From the NCBI RefSeq assembly GCF_900092335.1, contig NZ_LT596208.1:1772472-1836471 (forward strand): DNA of 64,000 nt, given 5' to 3'. Numbering within the stretch: the first letter of the stretch is position 1; the number at the start of each line of letters is the position of its first letter. This document shows positions 40,970-48,977 of the stretch, one piece after another. Below the pieces are notes generated by a model. That model did no database searches and was not told the DNA's origin. It saw only the letters and a program-made list of their open reading frames with translations. Source of the DNA: Corynebacterium phoceense. GTDB lineage: Bacteria > Actinomycetota > Actinomycetes > Mycobacteriales > Mycobacteriaceae. The translations under genes were made by a program, and so were the position numbers.

Positions 40970-41071
40970 TTCACGAAGTGTGTAGCTACCTTTTCCGTAC
41001 TCATCAATGGAAATGGTCTGGACTTCCCCTGGCGTTGCCCCGCTAGGGGATTCCCTGTTTTCGTGGTTCAT
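40907..41071 (-). CDS. 54-residue early protein, first gene of the leftward operon
   Basis: The ORF (MNHENRESPSGATPGEVQTI...) starts after GGAGGTGAAT. The stretch VQTISIDEYGKGSYTLRELV resembles the module in the product of 40408-40722, more weakly. It is the first leftward gene after the repressor promoter, so it should be among the first lytic transcripts. Confidence 0.5.
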   Translation of the reverse strand: MNHENRESPSGATPGEVQTISIDEYGKGSYTLRELVSRIAELDPKLHSVNLLLE

Positions 41072-41148
41072 ATTCACCTCCTTGTGCTTAGTTTCGCTCG
41101 GCTGTGCCTAGTTAAGCATACATGCGCGGAATTACGCAAGTGTTCTTA

Positions 41149-41164
41149 GAAACTTTTTTGTTTC
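41149..41164. promoter_or_regulatory. Candidate operator palindrome
   Basis: GAAAC and GTTTC flank a run of six T in the 154-base gap between the divergent repressor gene and the leftward early operon. A binding site for the repressor or the Cro-like protein is expected here. This is the clearest symmetric element. Confidence 0.35.
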
Positions 41165-41188
41165 CGCAGGTAAACCATGTGCGAAAAG

Positions 41189-41218
41189 TTGCCCACTATC
41201 GTCTTTACGGGGTATGCT
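41189..41218 (+). promoter_or_regulatory. Leaderless promoter of the repressor gene
   Basis: TTGCCC (41189-41194) and TATGCT (41213-41218) are 18 bases apart. The ATG at 41226 is 7 bases beyond the -10 box, so the transcript should start at or next to the ATG. No ribosome site is present, in line with a leaderless mRNA. Confidence 0.55.
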
Positions 41219-41225
41219 TGGCGCC

Positions 41226-41714
41226 ATGAAACACAGCGAATGGCTAAGCAAAGTCACAGATGATTCCGTGCGCTCAATCGCCCGCACGGTTGGGCTACCA
41301 CCCCGAACCCTTGCAACGCAGCTGGAAAAAGAGCGCATTAGTCCAGAAAACGTCATCTCCATCGCCATCGCCTACGGTGCCCACCCCGTGCGCGCCCTGG
41401 TCGATACCGGCTACCTCGCCGAAAAGTACGCCCGCACCGTCGACCCGATGACCGCCTTACGTAGCGTCACAGAGGACCAGCTGGCCTATGAGGTTCTGCG
41501 CCGAATGAAGCTCGGCGTCGAAACCGACAACCTCACTACCCCGGTTGACGAACTCGCACAGCGCCGCGCCATGTCCGGGGCTCCTGCTACTAATGACGGC
41601 GGGGACGATGACGGCACCGTGGAGGAGTTCGACTGGGACGAGCCACACGCCGCCGACTCCTCCCCCAGTGAAACGCAAGCGAGACTTGAAAGAGGTGAAG
41701 ATCCTATTGATTGA
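41226..41714 (+). CDS. Prophage repressor (HTH)
   Basis: This protein of 162 residues starts at ATG 41226 (MKHSEWLSKVTDDSVRSIAR); an ATG at 41214 lies inside the -10 box. The N-terminal HTH (VRSIARTVGLPPRTLATQLE) is followed by a helical region and an acidic C-terminus. It overlaps the ImmA-type gene, and the pair repressor/metallopeptidase is the usual ImmR-ImmA switch. It should keep the leftward operon silent in the lysogen. Confidence 0.75.
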   Translation: MKHSEWLSKVTDDSVRSIARTVGLPPRTLATQLEKERISPENVISIAIAYGAHPVRALVDTGYLAEKYARTVDPMTALRSVTEDQLAYEVLRRMKLGVETDNLTTPVDELAQRRAMSGAPATNDGGDDDGTVEEFDWDEPHAADSSPSETQARLERGEDPID

Positions 41715-42081
41715 TGCGCTGATAGGCGTGGCCGAAGGCCGCGGCTACCGCGTGCGCTGGCACAAGCACGGCCCCACAGCCGCCTGGCTCCCCCACCGCA
41801 ATGCCATCACCCTGCAGAACGGCGCGCCGGAGGTAGAGCTACTCTGCTCGCTCGCCCACGAACTCGGCCACGCCCATTACAATCACCCGGCCGGGCACTT
41901 CGGCGCCCACGAGCTGCAAGCCGACCGCTTCGCAGCCAAACTCCTGATTTCCCCCGCGGACTACGCCGCGGCCGAAGCAATCTACGGACCACACCCGGCC
42001 CGCCTCGCCCACGAGCTAGGAGTGACGGTCAAAGTCCTTAAAACTTGGGCCTCTATCTACGAAAGGAAACTAGCAGCATGA
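41695..42081 (+). CDS. ImmA/IrrE-type metallopeptidase
   Basis: The protein of about 128 residues has LCSLAHELGHAHYNH, the HExxH zinc site, and the later Glu in ELQADRFAAKLLIS. The start is uncertain: GTG 41695 is chosen, while TTG 41707 is better spaced from GAGGTG. It overlaps the repressor gene by about 20 bases. ImmA peptidases cut their repressor after damage, which would link induction of this prophage to proteolysis. Confidence 0.8.
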   Translation: MKILLIDALIGVAEGRGYRVRWHKHGPTAAWLPHRNAITLQNGAPEVELLCSLAHELGHAHYNHPAGHFGAHELQADRFAAKLLISPADYAAAEAIYGPHPARLAHELGVTVKVLKTWASIYERKLAA

Positions 42082-42650
42082 AACGCCTGCTCTCTATCCT
42101 CGCCGCCCTCCCCCTCATGCTTGCCGCGTGCAGCGACACCGGGGACACTGCCCCGGCCACGTCGAGCACCGTCGCCACGTCCTCGACGGCGACGTCCATA
42201 TCTTCGACGTCGTCGACCTCGAGCATGACGTCCAGTGCCGCCCCGTCGAGCACCTCGGCCGTCGCGGAGCCGAGCGCCGTCGACCAGGAGCCGGCCGCCG
42301 CGCTGGCTACCGAAGCCCCCGCCGCCGCAGCCCCGCCCTACGTTGTTGAATGCTTGGAAGGAACCCCAGGGCCGGCACTTTGGTCAGATGGAACAGTGGC
42401 GTACTCGCAGGATTGCTGGGAGCAGCGAGGCGGGGCCGAAGTGGCCGAAGCCGAATCAAACGCAGGACTCCCCGACCCGGCGACGATTCCCTATGCCGAC
42501 GGCGGGACGTGCCCCGCCTATAAGTGCGGGTACGGTCACGACGAGAACGGCAATCCGAACCCGAGCAATTCCGAAATTCAGTCGTGGTGGTCCGATTGCA
42601 TCGCCACGAACTCGGCGGAGTATTGCCGGGCGAACGACCCCTACCAGTAA
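42078..42650 (+). CDS. Prophage-encoded lipoprotein
   Basis: This protein of 190 residues starts at ATG 42078, overlapping the ImmA stop as ATGA, after AAAGGAAAC. A signal peptide with lipobox LMLAAC is clear (Cys at 18). A Ser/Thr-rich linker follows, then a small domain with four Cys (CLEGT, CWEQ, CPAYKC) and the end WWSDCIATNSAEYCRAND. It belongs to the rightward lysogeny operon and should be made in the lysogen. Surface lipoproteins in this position often block superinfection. Confidence 0.75.
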   Translation: MKRLLSILAALPLMLAACSDTGDTAPATSSTVATSSTATSISSTSSTSSMTSSAAPSSTSAVAEPSAVDQEPAAALATEAPAAAAPPYVVECLEGTPGPALWSDGTVAYSQDCWEQRGGAEVAEAESNAGLPDPATIPYADGGTCPAYKCGYGHDENGNPNPSNSEIQSWWSDCIATNSAEYCRANDPYQ

Positions 42651-42660
42651 AACGACAAAA

Positions 42661-42703
42661 CCGCCCCAGCACTCACAGCGACCAAACCGAAGTGCCAGGG
42701 CGG
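42661..42703 (+). terminator. Two-step hairpin after the lipoprotein gene
   Basis: CCGCCC pairs with GGGCGG and GCACT pairs with AGTGC, with matching CA/CA interior loops and a 17-base end loop. There is no U run. It probably ends or stabilises the immunity transcript before int. Confidence 0.45.
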
Positions 42704-42755
42704 CAGCAATTGACCACGCCCGCATAGGGGCATGACCATAAGGAAGTGTATCAGC

Positions 42756-43961
42756 ATGGCTGTGCAGAAACGCGTCACGAAGAATGGCGCCACAAGGTGG
42801 GTGGCGCGCTGGCGCGACCCCTCCGGCAAGGAGCACTCGAAGAGCTTCAACACGCGACGCGAAGCAAAAGCACACGTCGCTGAACGCGAGCGCGACCGCC
42901 GGCGCGGCTCCTACCTCCCCCACGAAGCGGAGAAGACCACCGTCCGTGAACTGTTCCAGGCATGGATGGACCACCGCCCACTCCGGCAGACCAGCGTCGA
43001 GCAATATAGGTTCACCCGCGACCGGCAGCTGGGATGGTTGGCTGATTGGCCGGCACGTGAAGTCACGCCGAGTGATATAACCCGGTGGGCCGCGCAATTG
43101 GAGCATGGCCGTGAGTGGATTTCGCGCACTGATACGGGGCTTGCCCCTGGGACAGTGCAGGGCATTCTTCGGCATGTGCGAAGCGCCTACAAGTGGGGTG
43201 TGGAACAAGAAATCGTGCCGAAGAACCCGGTAATCACATTGCCACGCACGGACGCTATTGAACCCGATGACATTCCGACGCTAGATGAGATTCAGACGGT
43301 AATTAAGTGCGTCCGTAAGGGTGGGGCGGTCTATACAAAGAATCACCCGTCGAAGGGGGAAGTCTTGCAACACACGGCGGGGCCGTCGCCGGAGGTGGCG
43401 GATATGCTCACGTTTGCGTTGTTTACCGGGATGCGCGTGTCGGAGATTTCGGGCCTTGTCGTCAGGGAGGTTGACCTGGACGAGGGGATTATCAAGGTGC
43501 GTAAGCAGCTTGGTAAGACGAGCCCGCCGCGCAGGGTTGAGCTGAAAACAGCAGCATCGCGGCGCGACATTCCGATTGCCGATGAAATTCGCCCCTTGCT
43601 GAAAGCGCATGTTGCAGGGCGCCGGGGCGATGATTACGTGTTTACGCTTGATGGGGTGAAGCCTGTGCGGGTTAAGGGTGCCGGCGATCGGGTGTTTATT
43701 GCGGCGACGTACACGGGGGCGCAGAGGGTGCATTTTCATGCGTTGCGGCATTACTTCGGGTCGGCGTTGTTGACTGCCGGTGTTCCGATTCAGGATGTTG
43801 CGGAGGTGTTGGGGCATTCAAGTCCGGCGTTTACGTTGAAGGTGTACACGCATGTGATCGCCGGTTCCCGCGACCGGATTGTTTCGGCTATTACGGAGAG
43901 TATCGGGTGCGGGATCGGTGCGGGATCGCATGGTCTGCGTGTGGTGGGAGATAGTGCGTGA
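42756..43961 (+). CDS. int: Tyrosine integrase
   Basis: This protein of 401 residues starts at ATG 42756 (MAVQKRVTKNGATRWVARWR) behind AAGGAAG. An N-terminal arm-binding domain is followed by a SAM-like core domain and the catalytic domain with TGMRVSEISGL (Arg), HALRHYFGSALL (His..Arg), LGHSSPAFTLKVYTHV (His and Tyr). It integrates and excises the prophage. It lies at the right end, 16 bases from the chromosomal pspC gene, so the right attachment site must be close. Confidence 0.9.
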   Translation: MAVQKRVTKNGATRWVARWRDPSGKEHSKSFNTRREAKAHVAERERDRRRGSYLPHEAEKTTVRELFQAWMDHRPLRQTSVEQYRFTRDRQLGWLADWPAREVTPSDITRWAAQLEHGREWISRTDTGLAPGTVQGILRHVRSAYKWGVEQEIVPKNPVITLPRTDAIEPDDIPTLDEIQTVIKCVRKGGAVYTKNHPSKGEVLQHTAGPSPEVADMLTFALFTGMRVSEISGLVVREVDLDEGIIKVRKQLGKTSPPRRVELKTAASRRDIPIADEIRPLLKAHVAGRRGDDYVFTLDGVKPVRVKGAGDRVFIAATYTGAQRVHFHALRHYFGSALLTAGVPIQDVAEVLGHSSPAFTLKVYTHVIAGSRDRIVSAITESIGCGIGAGSHGLRVVGDSA

Positions 43962-43977
43962 CCTGGTTGTTCTTGGG

Positions 43978-44166
43978 TTAGTTCTGGTTTTCTGGGATTA
44001 CCCACCACATGAGGGCATAGGCCAACACTCCGGAGAACCCCATGAGGGTCAGCACGATGAAGATGATGCGAACCACAGCGGGGTCAACGTTGTAGGTCTC
44101 CGCGATGCCGCCGCAAACGCCTGCGACGTAGCGGTCGGTCGTCGAACGAGTAAGTCGGTTGTTCAT
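43978..44166 (-). CDS. PspC-domain membrane protein
   Basis: This 62-residue protein (MNNRLTRSTTDRYVAGVCGG) starts after AAGGAGACC. It has the PspC signature (GVCGGIAETYNVDPAVVRII) and one to two membrane helices (FIVLTLMGFSGVLAYALMWW). Its 3' end borders the prophage, and the attachment core may include its last codons. It is part of the envelope-stress family, though no other psp gene is near. Confidence 0.85.
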   Translation of the reverse strand: MNNRLTRSTTDRYVAGVCGGIAETYNVDPAVVRIIFIVLTLMGFSGVLAYALMWWVIPENQN

Positions 44167-44355
44167 GGTGGTCTCCTTGCTGGTCGTCGTGTCTAGTGTT
44201 GTCTGACACTTTTTATTCAACTCGAAGTAGAAGCCCTGCGCATCCGGGTTTACCCTGATTTCCAGCCTCACCTGTGCTCGCCGCACTTGCCGCCTCGTGT
44301 CCGTGCGACACGCTACGCTGGTGCCCAACGTAATGTATCTGTTGAAAGGACCCTC

Positions 44356-45165
44356 ATGACCCGTGCACACGGCCTGCCTGCCCCTTCCCCCACCTCGTAC
44401 GCGGTGGTGACCGGCGCCTCCCAGGGCATCGGCAAGGCAATGGCCACGGACCTGGCCAAGATGGGCTACAACACGATCCTCGTCGCGCGCCGCGAGGCCG
44501 TACTGGAATCCGTCGCAGCCGAGCTGCGCGGCTTCGGTGTGGAGTCTGAGGCGTTTGCCGTCGATCTTTCCGATGCCGCCGATGTCGACCGCCTCATTAC
44601 CCGCATGGGCGAGCTCGAGGTCACCATCCTTATCAACTCCGCGGGCATCGCCAGCTTCGGCAAATTCATGGACCAGGACTGGGACTACGAGACCAAGCAG
44701 TTCGCGCTCAACGGCACAGCCGTCCACCGGCTCACCCGCGCAGCGCTCGAGCAGATGCTGCCGCGCCGCCGCGGTGCCATCTGCAACGTCGGCTCGGCGG
44801 CCGGCAACGTCTCCATTCCCAACAACGCGACGTACGTGTTTACCAAGGCCGGCGTCAACGCGTTTACAGAAGCACTGCACTACGAGCTCAAGGACACCGG
44901 CGTGACCTGCACGCTGCTGGCGCCGGGACCCGTGCGCGACGCCGTCGTTCCCGAGGAAGAGCAGTCCATCGTGGACAAGGTCGTGCCGGACTTCCTGTGG
45001 ACCACGTACGAGTCCTGCTCGGCCGAAACGTTGAAGGCCATGGCGCGCAACCAGCGCCGCGTGGTCCCCGGCCCGTTGTCGAAGCTCATGAACCTGGCCG
45101 GCCAGGTCGTGCCCACGCCTATCGCCGCGCCGGTCATCGGCAGTTTCTACGTGAAAATGGCTTAA
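44356..45165 (+). CDS. cmrA: Short-chain dehydrogenase, mycolate reductase CmrA-like
   Basis: This protein of 269 residues starts at ATG 44356 after AAAGGACC. It shows the Rossmann motif TGASQGIG, NSAG, the catalytic Ser (NVGSAAGN) and YVFTK. The stretch GSAAGNVSIPNNATYVFTKA and the end of the substrate region (TLLAPGPVR) are close to the Rv2509/CmrA group, which reduces 3-oxo-mycolates at the last step of (coryno)mycolate synthesis. The nearby orn matches the gene order in mycobacteria. Confidence 0.75.
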   Translation: MTRAHGLPAPSPTSYAVVTGASQGIGKAMATDLAKMGYNTILVARREAVLESVAAELRGFGVESEAFAVDLSDAADVDRLITRMGELEVTILINSAGIASFGKFMDQDWDYETKQFALNGTAVHRLTRAALEQMLPRRRGAICNVGSAAGNVSIPNNATYVFTKAGVNAFTEALHYELKDTGVTCTLLAPGPVRDAVVPEEEQSIVDKVVPDFLWTTYESCSAETLKAMARNQRRVVPGPLSKLMNLAGQVVPTPIAAPVIGSFYVKMA

Positions 45166-45171
45166 GGACGA

Positions 45172-45208
45172 CTACTCCCCGCGGCGCTGGGGGCGCGGCG
45201 GGGAGTAG
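45172..45208. terminator. Bidirectional terminator
   Basis: CTACTCCCCGC and GCGGGGAGTAG form an 11-bp perfect stem between the convergent cmrA and AGCS genes. It serves both directions by position. U runs are short. Confidence 0.7.
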
Positions 45209-45226
45209 AACGGGGGCATCGGCAAG

Positions 45227-46774
45227 CTAGACGTTTTCGGGGGCCGTGCGCTCGGTGGCGCGCACGTCCGCTGCGAACCCTTCGCGCGCGGCCTTGCGCT
45301 CGGTCCAGAAGCCCGCATTCTTGATGCCCAGCGCCTCCGGATCGAACTGCGGATCGAGCCCCTGCTTCTTCTGCGCGCTGTAGTCCTTGAGCGCCTTGAG
45401 GGCCGGGACCTGCAGGAAGAGAATGGCCACGATGTTCAGCCACGCGGTAGCGCCGACTCCGATGTCGCCCAGCGCCCAGGCCGCGCCCGGCGTCGTGGAT
45501 GCACCGATGACCACCGAGACGATGATGAGCACGCGCAACAGCCACACGAGCGCGCGGCGGGCGGTGCGGTTCTTCACCCAGCGATTGAAGTAGGTCAGGT
45601 TGGTCTCTGCCATGTAGTAGTACGCAAGCACCGTTGTAAAGGCGAAGAATGCGATAGCGATGGCGACGAAGGTCGGGCCCACGCCGTGGAAGGCAGAGCT
45701 CATGCCCTCCTGCACGAAGCCAGGGCCGACGGGAATGCCCTCTGCCAACGAGCCTGCGTAGCGCACCGGGCCGTCCTCGGATTCGCCCTCGAAGACCTTG
45801 TACATGTCGGTCGAGATGATGATGAACGCGGTCGCAGAACACACGAAGAGCGTGTCGATGTAGACCGCAAAGGCCTGGACGAAACCTTGCTTCGCCGGGT
45901 GGGAAACCTCAGCTGCGGCGGCGGACTGCGGGCCGGTGCCCTGGCCGGCTTCGTTGGAGTAAATACCGCGCTTAACACCCCACATAATCGCCACGCCGAG
46001 CATACCGGAGAAGCCAGCTTCCATGTTGAATGCGGAGCGGAAGATCAGCCCGAAGACGTGCGGGATGTCGGAGAAGTTCATGAACAGGATGACCACGGCG
46101 ATGATAATGTACGCCGCCGCCATAAACGGCACGACAACGGAGGCGAAGTTGGCAATGCGCTTCACGCCACCGATGATGATGATGGCGAGGATGCTGGCAA
46201 GGACCACCGCAGACCACGTGAAGTCGATGCCCCACGCATTGTTGACCGCTGCCGCCACGCCGTTGGCCTGGATTCCCGGCAGGAAGTAGCTGGTGGCGAG
46301 AATCATCGAGATCGCGAACACGACGCCATAGATGAGCATGAATGGAGCAGCCTTGGTGTGGCTGTACGCCTTTTCGATGTAGTACGCCGGACCACCGCGG
46401 TACTCGCCAGTATCGCGGTCCTGTTCCTTATAAATCTGCGCGAGCGTACATTCCACGAAGGACGTCGCCGAGCCGAGCAGCGCCACCGCCCACATCCAAA
46501 ACACCGCGCCTGGGCCGCCGAAGGCGATAGCCGTGGCCACGCCCGCGATATTGCCCACGCCGACGCGCCCAGCCAGCGAGATCATCAACGACTGGAATGA
46601 TGAGACACCGTTTTCGGATTTCTCGCCGTGGACGAGCTGGCGCAGCATGTCCGGGATACACCGGATCTGCAGGAATTTCGTGACGAGGGTGAAGTAAATG
46701 CCAGCCCCCAAGCAAAGGAAGACGAGTGCTGGCGACCAAATAATTGAATTGAGTGAGTCTAAAAACGCTGACAT
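45227..46774 (-). CDS. AGCS-family sodium:alanine/glycine symporter
   Basis: This 515-residue protein has about 11 membrane helices and the family signature (SLAGRVGVGNIAGVATAIAF, GPGAVFWMWAVALLG). It imports small neutral amino acids with sodium. A charged cytoplasmic tail ends it. It is convergent with cmrA and divergent from orn across a 232-base AT-rich gap. Confidence 0.9.
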   Translation of the reverse strand: MSAFLDSLNSIIWSPALVFLCLGAGIYFTLVTKFLQIRCIPDMLRQLVHGEKSENGVSSFQSLMISLAGRVGVGNIAGVATAIAFGGPGAVFWMWAVALLGSATSFVECTLAQIYKEQDRDTGEYRGGPAYYIEKAYSHTKAAPFMLIYGVVFAISMILATSYFLPGIQANGVAAAVNNAWGIDFTWSAVVLASILAIIIIGGVKRIANFASVVVPFMAAAYIIIAVVILFMNFSDIPHVFGLIFRSAFNMEAGFSGMLGVAIMWGVKRGIYSNEAGQGTGPQSAAAAEVSHPAKQGFVQAFAVYIDTLFVCSATAFIIISTDMYKVFEGESEDGPVRYAGSLAEGIPVGPGFVQEGMSSAFHGVGPTFVAIAIAFFAFTTVLAYYYMAETNLTYFNRWVKNRTARRALVWLLRVLIIVSVVIGASTTPGAAWALGDIGVGATAWLNIVAILFLQVPALKALKDYSAQKKQGLDPQFDPEALGIKNAGFWTERKAAREGFAADVRATERTAPENV

Positions 46775-46993
46775 TGCGGGCTCCTATTCAAGTGAGTCCT
46801 CATCCAGAGAAGGGCGATGAGTTGATAACGATAATGCACCAACAGTTAAGAAAAAGTGAGCTAGATAACGAATTTTCTCTTACATGTTTCACTCCGCAAT
46901 ATGCGATTAGTTGTGATATGCAGCACGTTTGGACTCAGGCTGCGTCGAAAACGTTGAACACAACGCCCCGCTTTGGGGGTAAGACACGAGGGC

Positions 46994-46999
46994 TACAAT
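46994..46999 (+). promoter_or_regulatory. -10 box of a leaderless orn promoter
   Basis: TACAAT ends 7 bases before the ATG at 47007, so transcription should begin at the start codon. A weak -35 (TTTGGG) lies 15-16 bases further up. No ribosome site is seen. Confidence 0.45.
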
Positions 47000-47006
47000 G
47001 GTTGCC

Positions 47007-47645
47007 ATGACTCAAGCTGACATCGCCCCCAAGCATGACCGCCTCGTGTGGATTGACCTCGAGATGACTGGCCTGGATACCTCGCGCCACGTCATCGTGG
47101 AAGTCGCCGCCATCATCACCGACGGCAACCTCAACGTGGTGGGCGAAGGCTTGGACCTCGTCGTCCACGCCACCGAGGAAGAACTGGCCGAGATGGATGA
47201 CTTCGTCACCAATATGCACTCCTCCAATGGGCTGCTCGACGAAATCCGCGCCTCCACCGTGTCCGTGCACGAGGCCGAAAATGCTGTACTGGCCCTTATC
47301 GCTGAGCACTGCGATCCGGAGCATCCCGCGCCTTTGGCCGGCAACTCCATCGCCACGGACCGCACGTTCATCCGCGCCTACATGCCGCGCCTTGACGCCG
47401 CCCTGCACTACCGCATGATCGACGTCTCCACTATCAAGGAGCTCTCGCGCCGCTGGTTCCCCAAGGCGTACTACCACCAGCCAGAAAAGGGCATGGCCCA
47501 CCGCGCGCTGGCCGACATCATCGAGTCCATCCGCGAGCTCGACTACTACCGCCGCAGCGTCTTCGTTCCAGGCGAAGGCCCCGACTCCGATGAGGCGCTC
47601 GCCGCGCAGGAAGAGTCTGTGGCCGTCTACCAGGCGTTTTTGTAA
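47007..47645 (+). CDS. orn: Oligoribonuclease
   Basis: This protein of 212 residues degrades 2-5 nt RNA oligomers and pGpG to mononucleotides. It shows the DEDDh set: [11 protein letters not shown] (Asp, Glu), [10 protein letters not shown] (Asp) and [11 protein letters not shown] (His, Asp). ATG 47007 ([11 protein letters not shown]) is preferred to the ATG at 46998, which overlaps the -10 box. Confidence 0.93.
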   Translation: MTQADIAPKHDRLVWIDLEMTGLDTSRHVIVEVAAIITDGNLNVVGEGLDLVVHATEEELAEMDDFVTNMHSSNGLLDEIRASTVSVHEAENAVLALIAEHCDPEHPAPLAGNSIATDRTFIRAYMPRLDAALHYRMIDVSTIKELSRRWFPKAYYHQPEKGMAHRALADIIESIRELDYYRRSVFVPGEGPDSDEALAAQEESVAVYQAFL

Positions 47646-47694
47646 TTTAGCGCCTGTGGGTTAATCTACTCATTGCTGCTTTTAAGTAGCGATG

Positions 47695-47770
47695 GTGGCT
47701 GTAGTTCAGCTGGTAGAGCACCAGGTTGTGATCCTGGGTGTCGCGGGTTCGAGCCCCGTCAGCCACCCCA
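47695..47770 (+). tRNA. tRNA-His (GTG)
   Basis: The acceptor stem GTGGCTG/CAGCCAC, D arm, anticodon stem-loop CCAGG-TTGTGAT-CCTGG with anticodon GTG, and T loop TTCGAGC are complete. A G at 47694 and a C at the discriminator position are the tRNA-His hallmark (G-1:C73). CCA is encoded. Confidence 0.97.
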
Positions 47771-47776
47771 AAGTCT

Positions 47777-47808
47777 AAAAGCTCCGAACCTCAGGGTTCG
47801 GAGCTTTT
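47777..47808 (+). terminator. Terminator after tRNA-His
   Basis: AAAAGCTCCGAACC pairs with GGTTCGGAGCTTTT around TCAG. The stem ends in a T run on the + strand and serves as well for the converging gene. Confidence 0.85.
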
Positions 47809-47821
47809 GTCGTCCGCCTAG

Positions 47822-48696
47822 CTAATGAACCGGCGGCGCATCCCATGGATCGAAATGCGTAATAGTGTTCCAGAGTCGGTGCCAACGCCCCACAAACGAA
47901 TGCCAAGCCGAGGATAGATTCGGTTTACGGGCAGTGGCTATCTGCTCAACGACATAATTCGGATGGTGAGTAACGCACATCCCGCTGTAGCGCAGCGTCA
48001 GCCAGCCGCGTAGAACGGCGTCATTGTTCTTCCACCGGTCGCGCACAAAAGGTTTTTGTCGATATGAAACTCGTAGCCGTCAATCCCCACCGCAATCCTC
48101 TCCTTCGGGAGGACAATGTCCCAGCGGTAGAGCCCGATGATGAAATTGGACTCGACATGGAATCCTTTCGCTTTCAATGCCCGAGCCACGGTGCGTTCGG
48201 GTACGGAATCAGCCCCGATCGCAGCCTGCACAAGCAACCTTCGCGTGCGGTGCGGAAGTTTGGGGACGTTCTGAAGCTCGGTATCGAGGAATTCTTTGCC
48301 GTTCCTACCCGAATACCTGTGTTCAAGGAGCTGCACCGCCCGCTCATCGTCGGCAAGGTGTTCAATGACCTGCGCAGGACACACGACGCTCAGGCCGTTC
48401 ATGTCCACCACCGCTGCACCTTTACGCCGACGAACGTTCCACCACAGAGACCGCGGCATGGAACTAGGCACAGCTATCTCCAGCGGAAAGGTGAGCTCTT
48501 CACCCAAGAAGACCTGCACTGCAGTCTCTCCGGTCAGCGCCGCCCGCGGCCACCGAGTGCTCACGATAGCCCAGAGCTCGTGTGCCGTCGGCTGCCTGGT
48601 GACGTACAAGCCGTGACAGATTTTGATGACGTGATTCTTCTGCACTGCCGCTCTCAATTCCCGCGGACTCGCACCGGTCGCGATGAGATCCCCCAT
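47822..48696 (-). pseudogene. AbiEi-like / DUF559-type gene, frameshifted
   Basis: The first part starts at ATG 48696 (MGDLIATGASPRELRAAVQK) with a winged-helix AbiEi-type N-terminus, then reads to GIDGYEFHIDKN. There it leaves frame near 48045-48062, at AAAAACC followed by TTTT. The natural continuation (VRDRWKNNDAVLRGWLTLRY...) is in another frame and ends at 47822. Together they give a DUF559/Vsr-like endonuclease-fold end. A one-base loss in a homopolymer explains it. Confidence 0.75.
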
Positions 48697-48763
48697 GGAA
48701 CTCTCCCCCTTCATTCCTTGTTGCCCACAGATTAGCGGACAATCCTAACTCGCGCAGGGCAGG

Positions 48764-48938
48764 AGTTTTCTCGTCCCTACCTCCGGCACAAGGGGCCCGG
48801 GGAGGACAGACGGGACAAGAAAAGACAGTCGCTGGCGACCGCCGGGCCTCCACAGGATGCAAACGCATGCCTGTGGGGTTTCCTTGTCCCTATGTCCTGA
48901 ATGAGGTTCACGGGGAGAGCAAACGGGACAAGAAAAGA
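48764..48938. repeat. Two tandem inverted-repeat units
   Basis: GGGACAAGAAAAGAC occurs at 48812-48826 and again at 48924-48938. In each unit a matching inverted copy (TTTTCTCGTCCC; TTTCCTTGTCCC) lies 35-50 bases upstream. A separate hairpin, CCACAGG..CCTGTGG, sits between them at about 48850-48875. No gene is present. Confidence 0.65.
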
Positions 48939-48977
48939 CGTGCCCGAGGCCAAGACACACGGCTGGCCTGAGCAGGG

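Noticed and set aside
43978..44880. 300-residue minus-strand frame ending in PspC
   Set aside because: All but the last 62 codons are antisense to the clear cmrA gene. The PspC start at 44166 has its own ribosome site.
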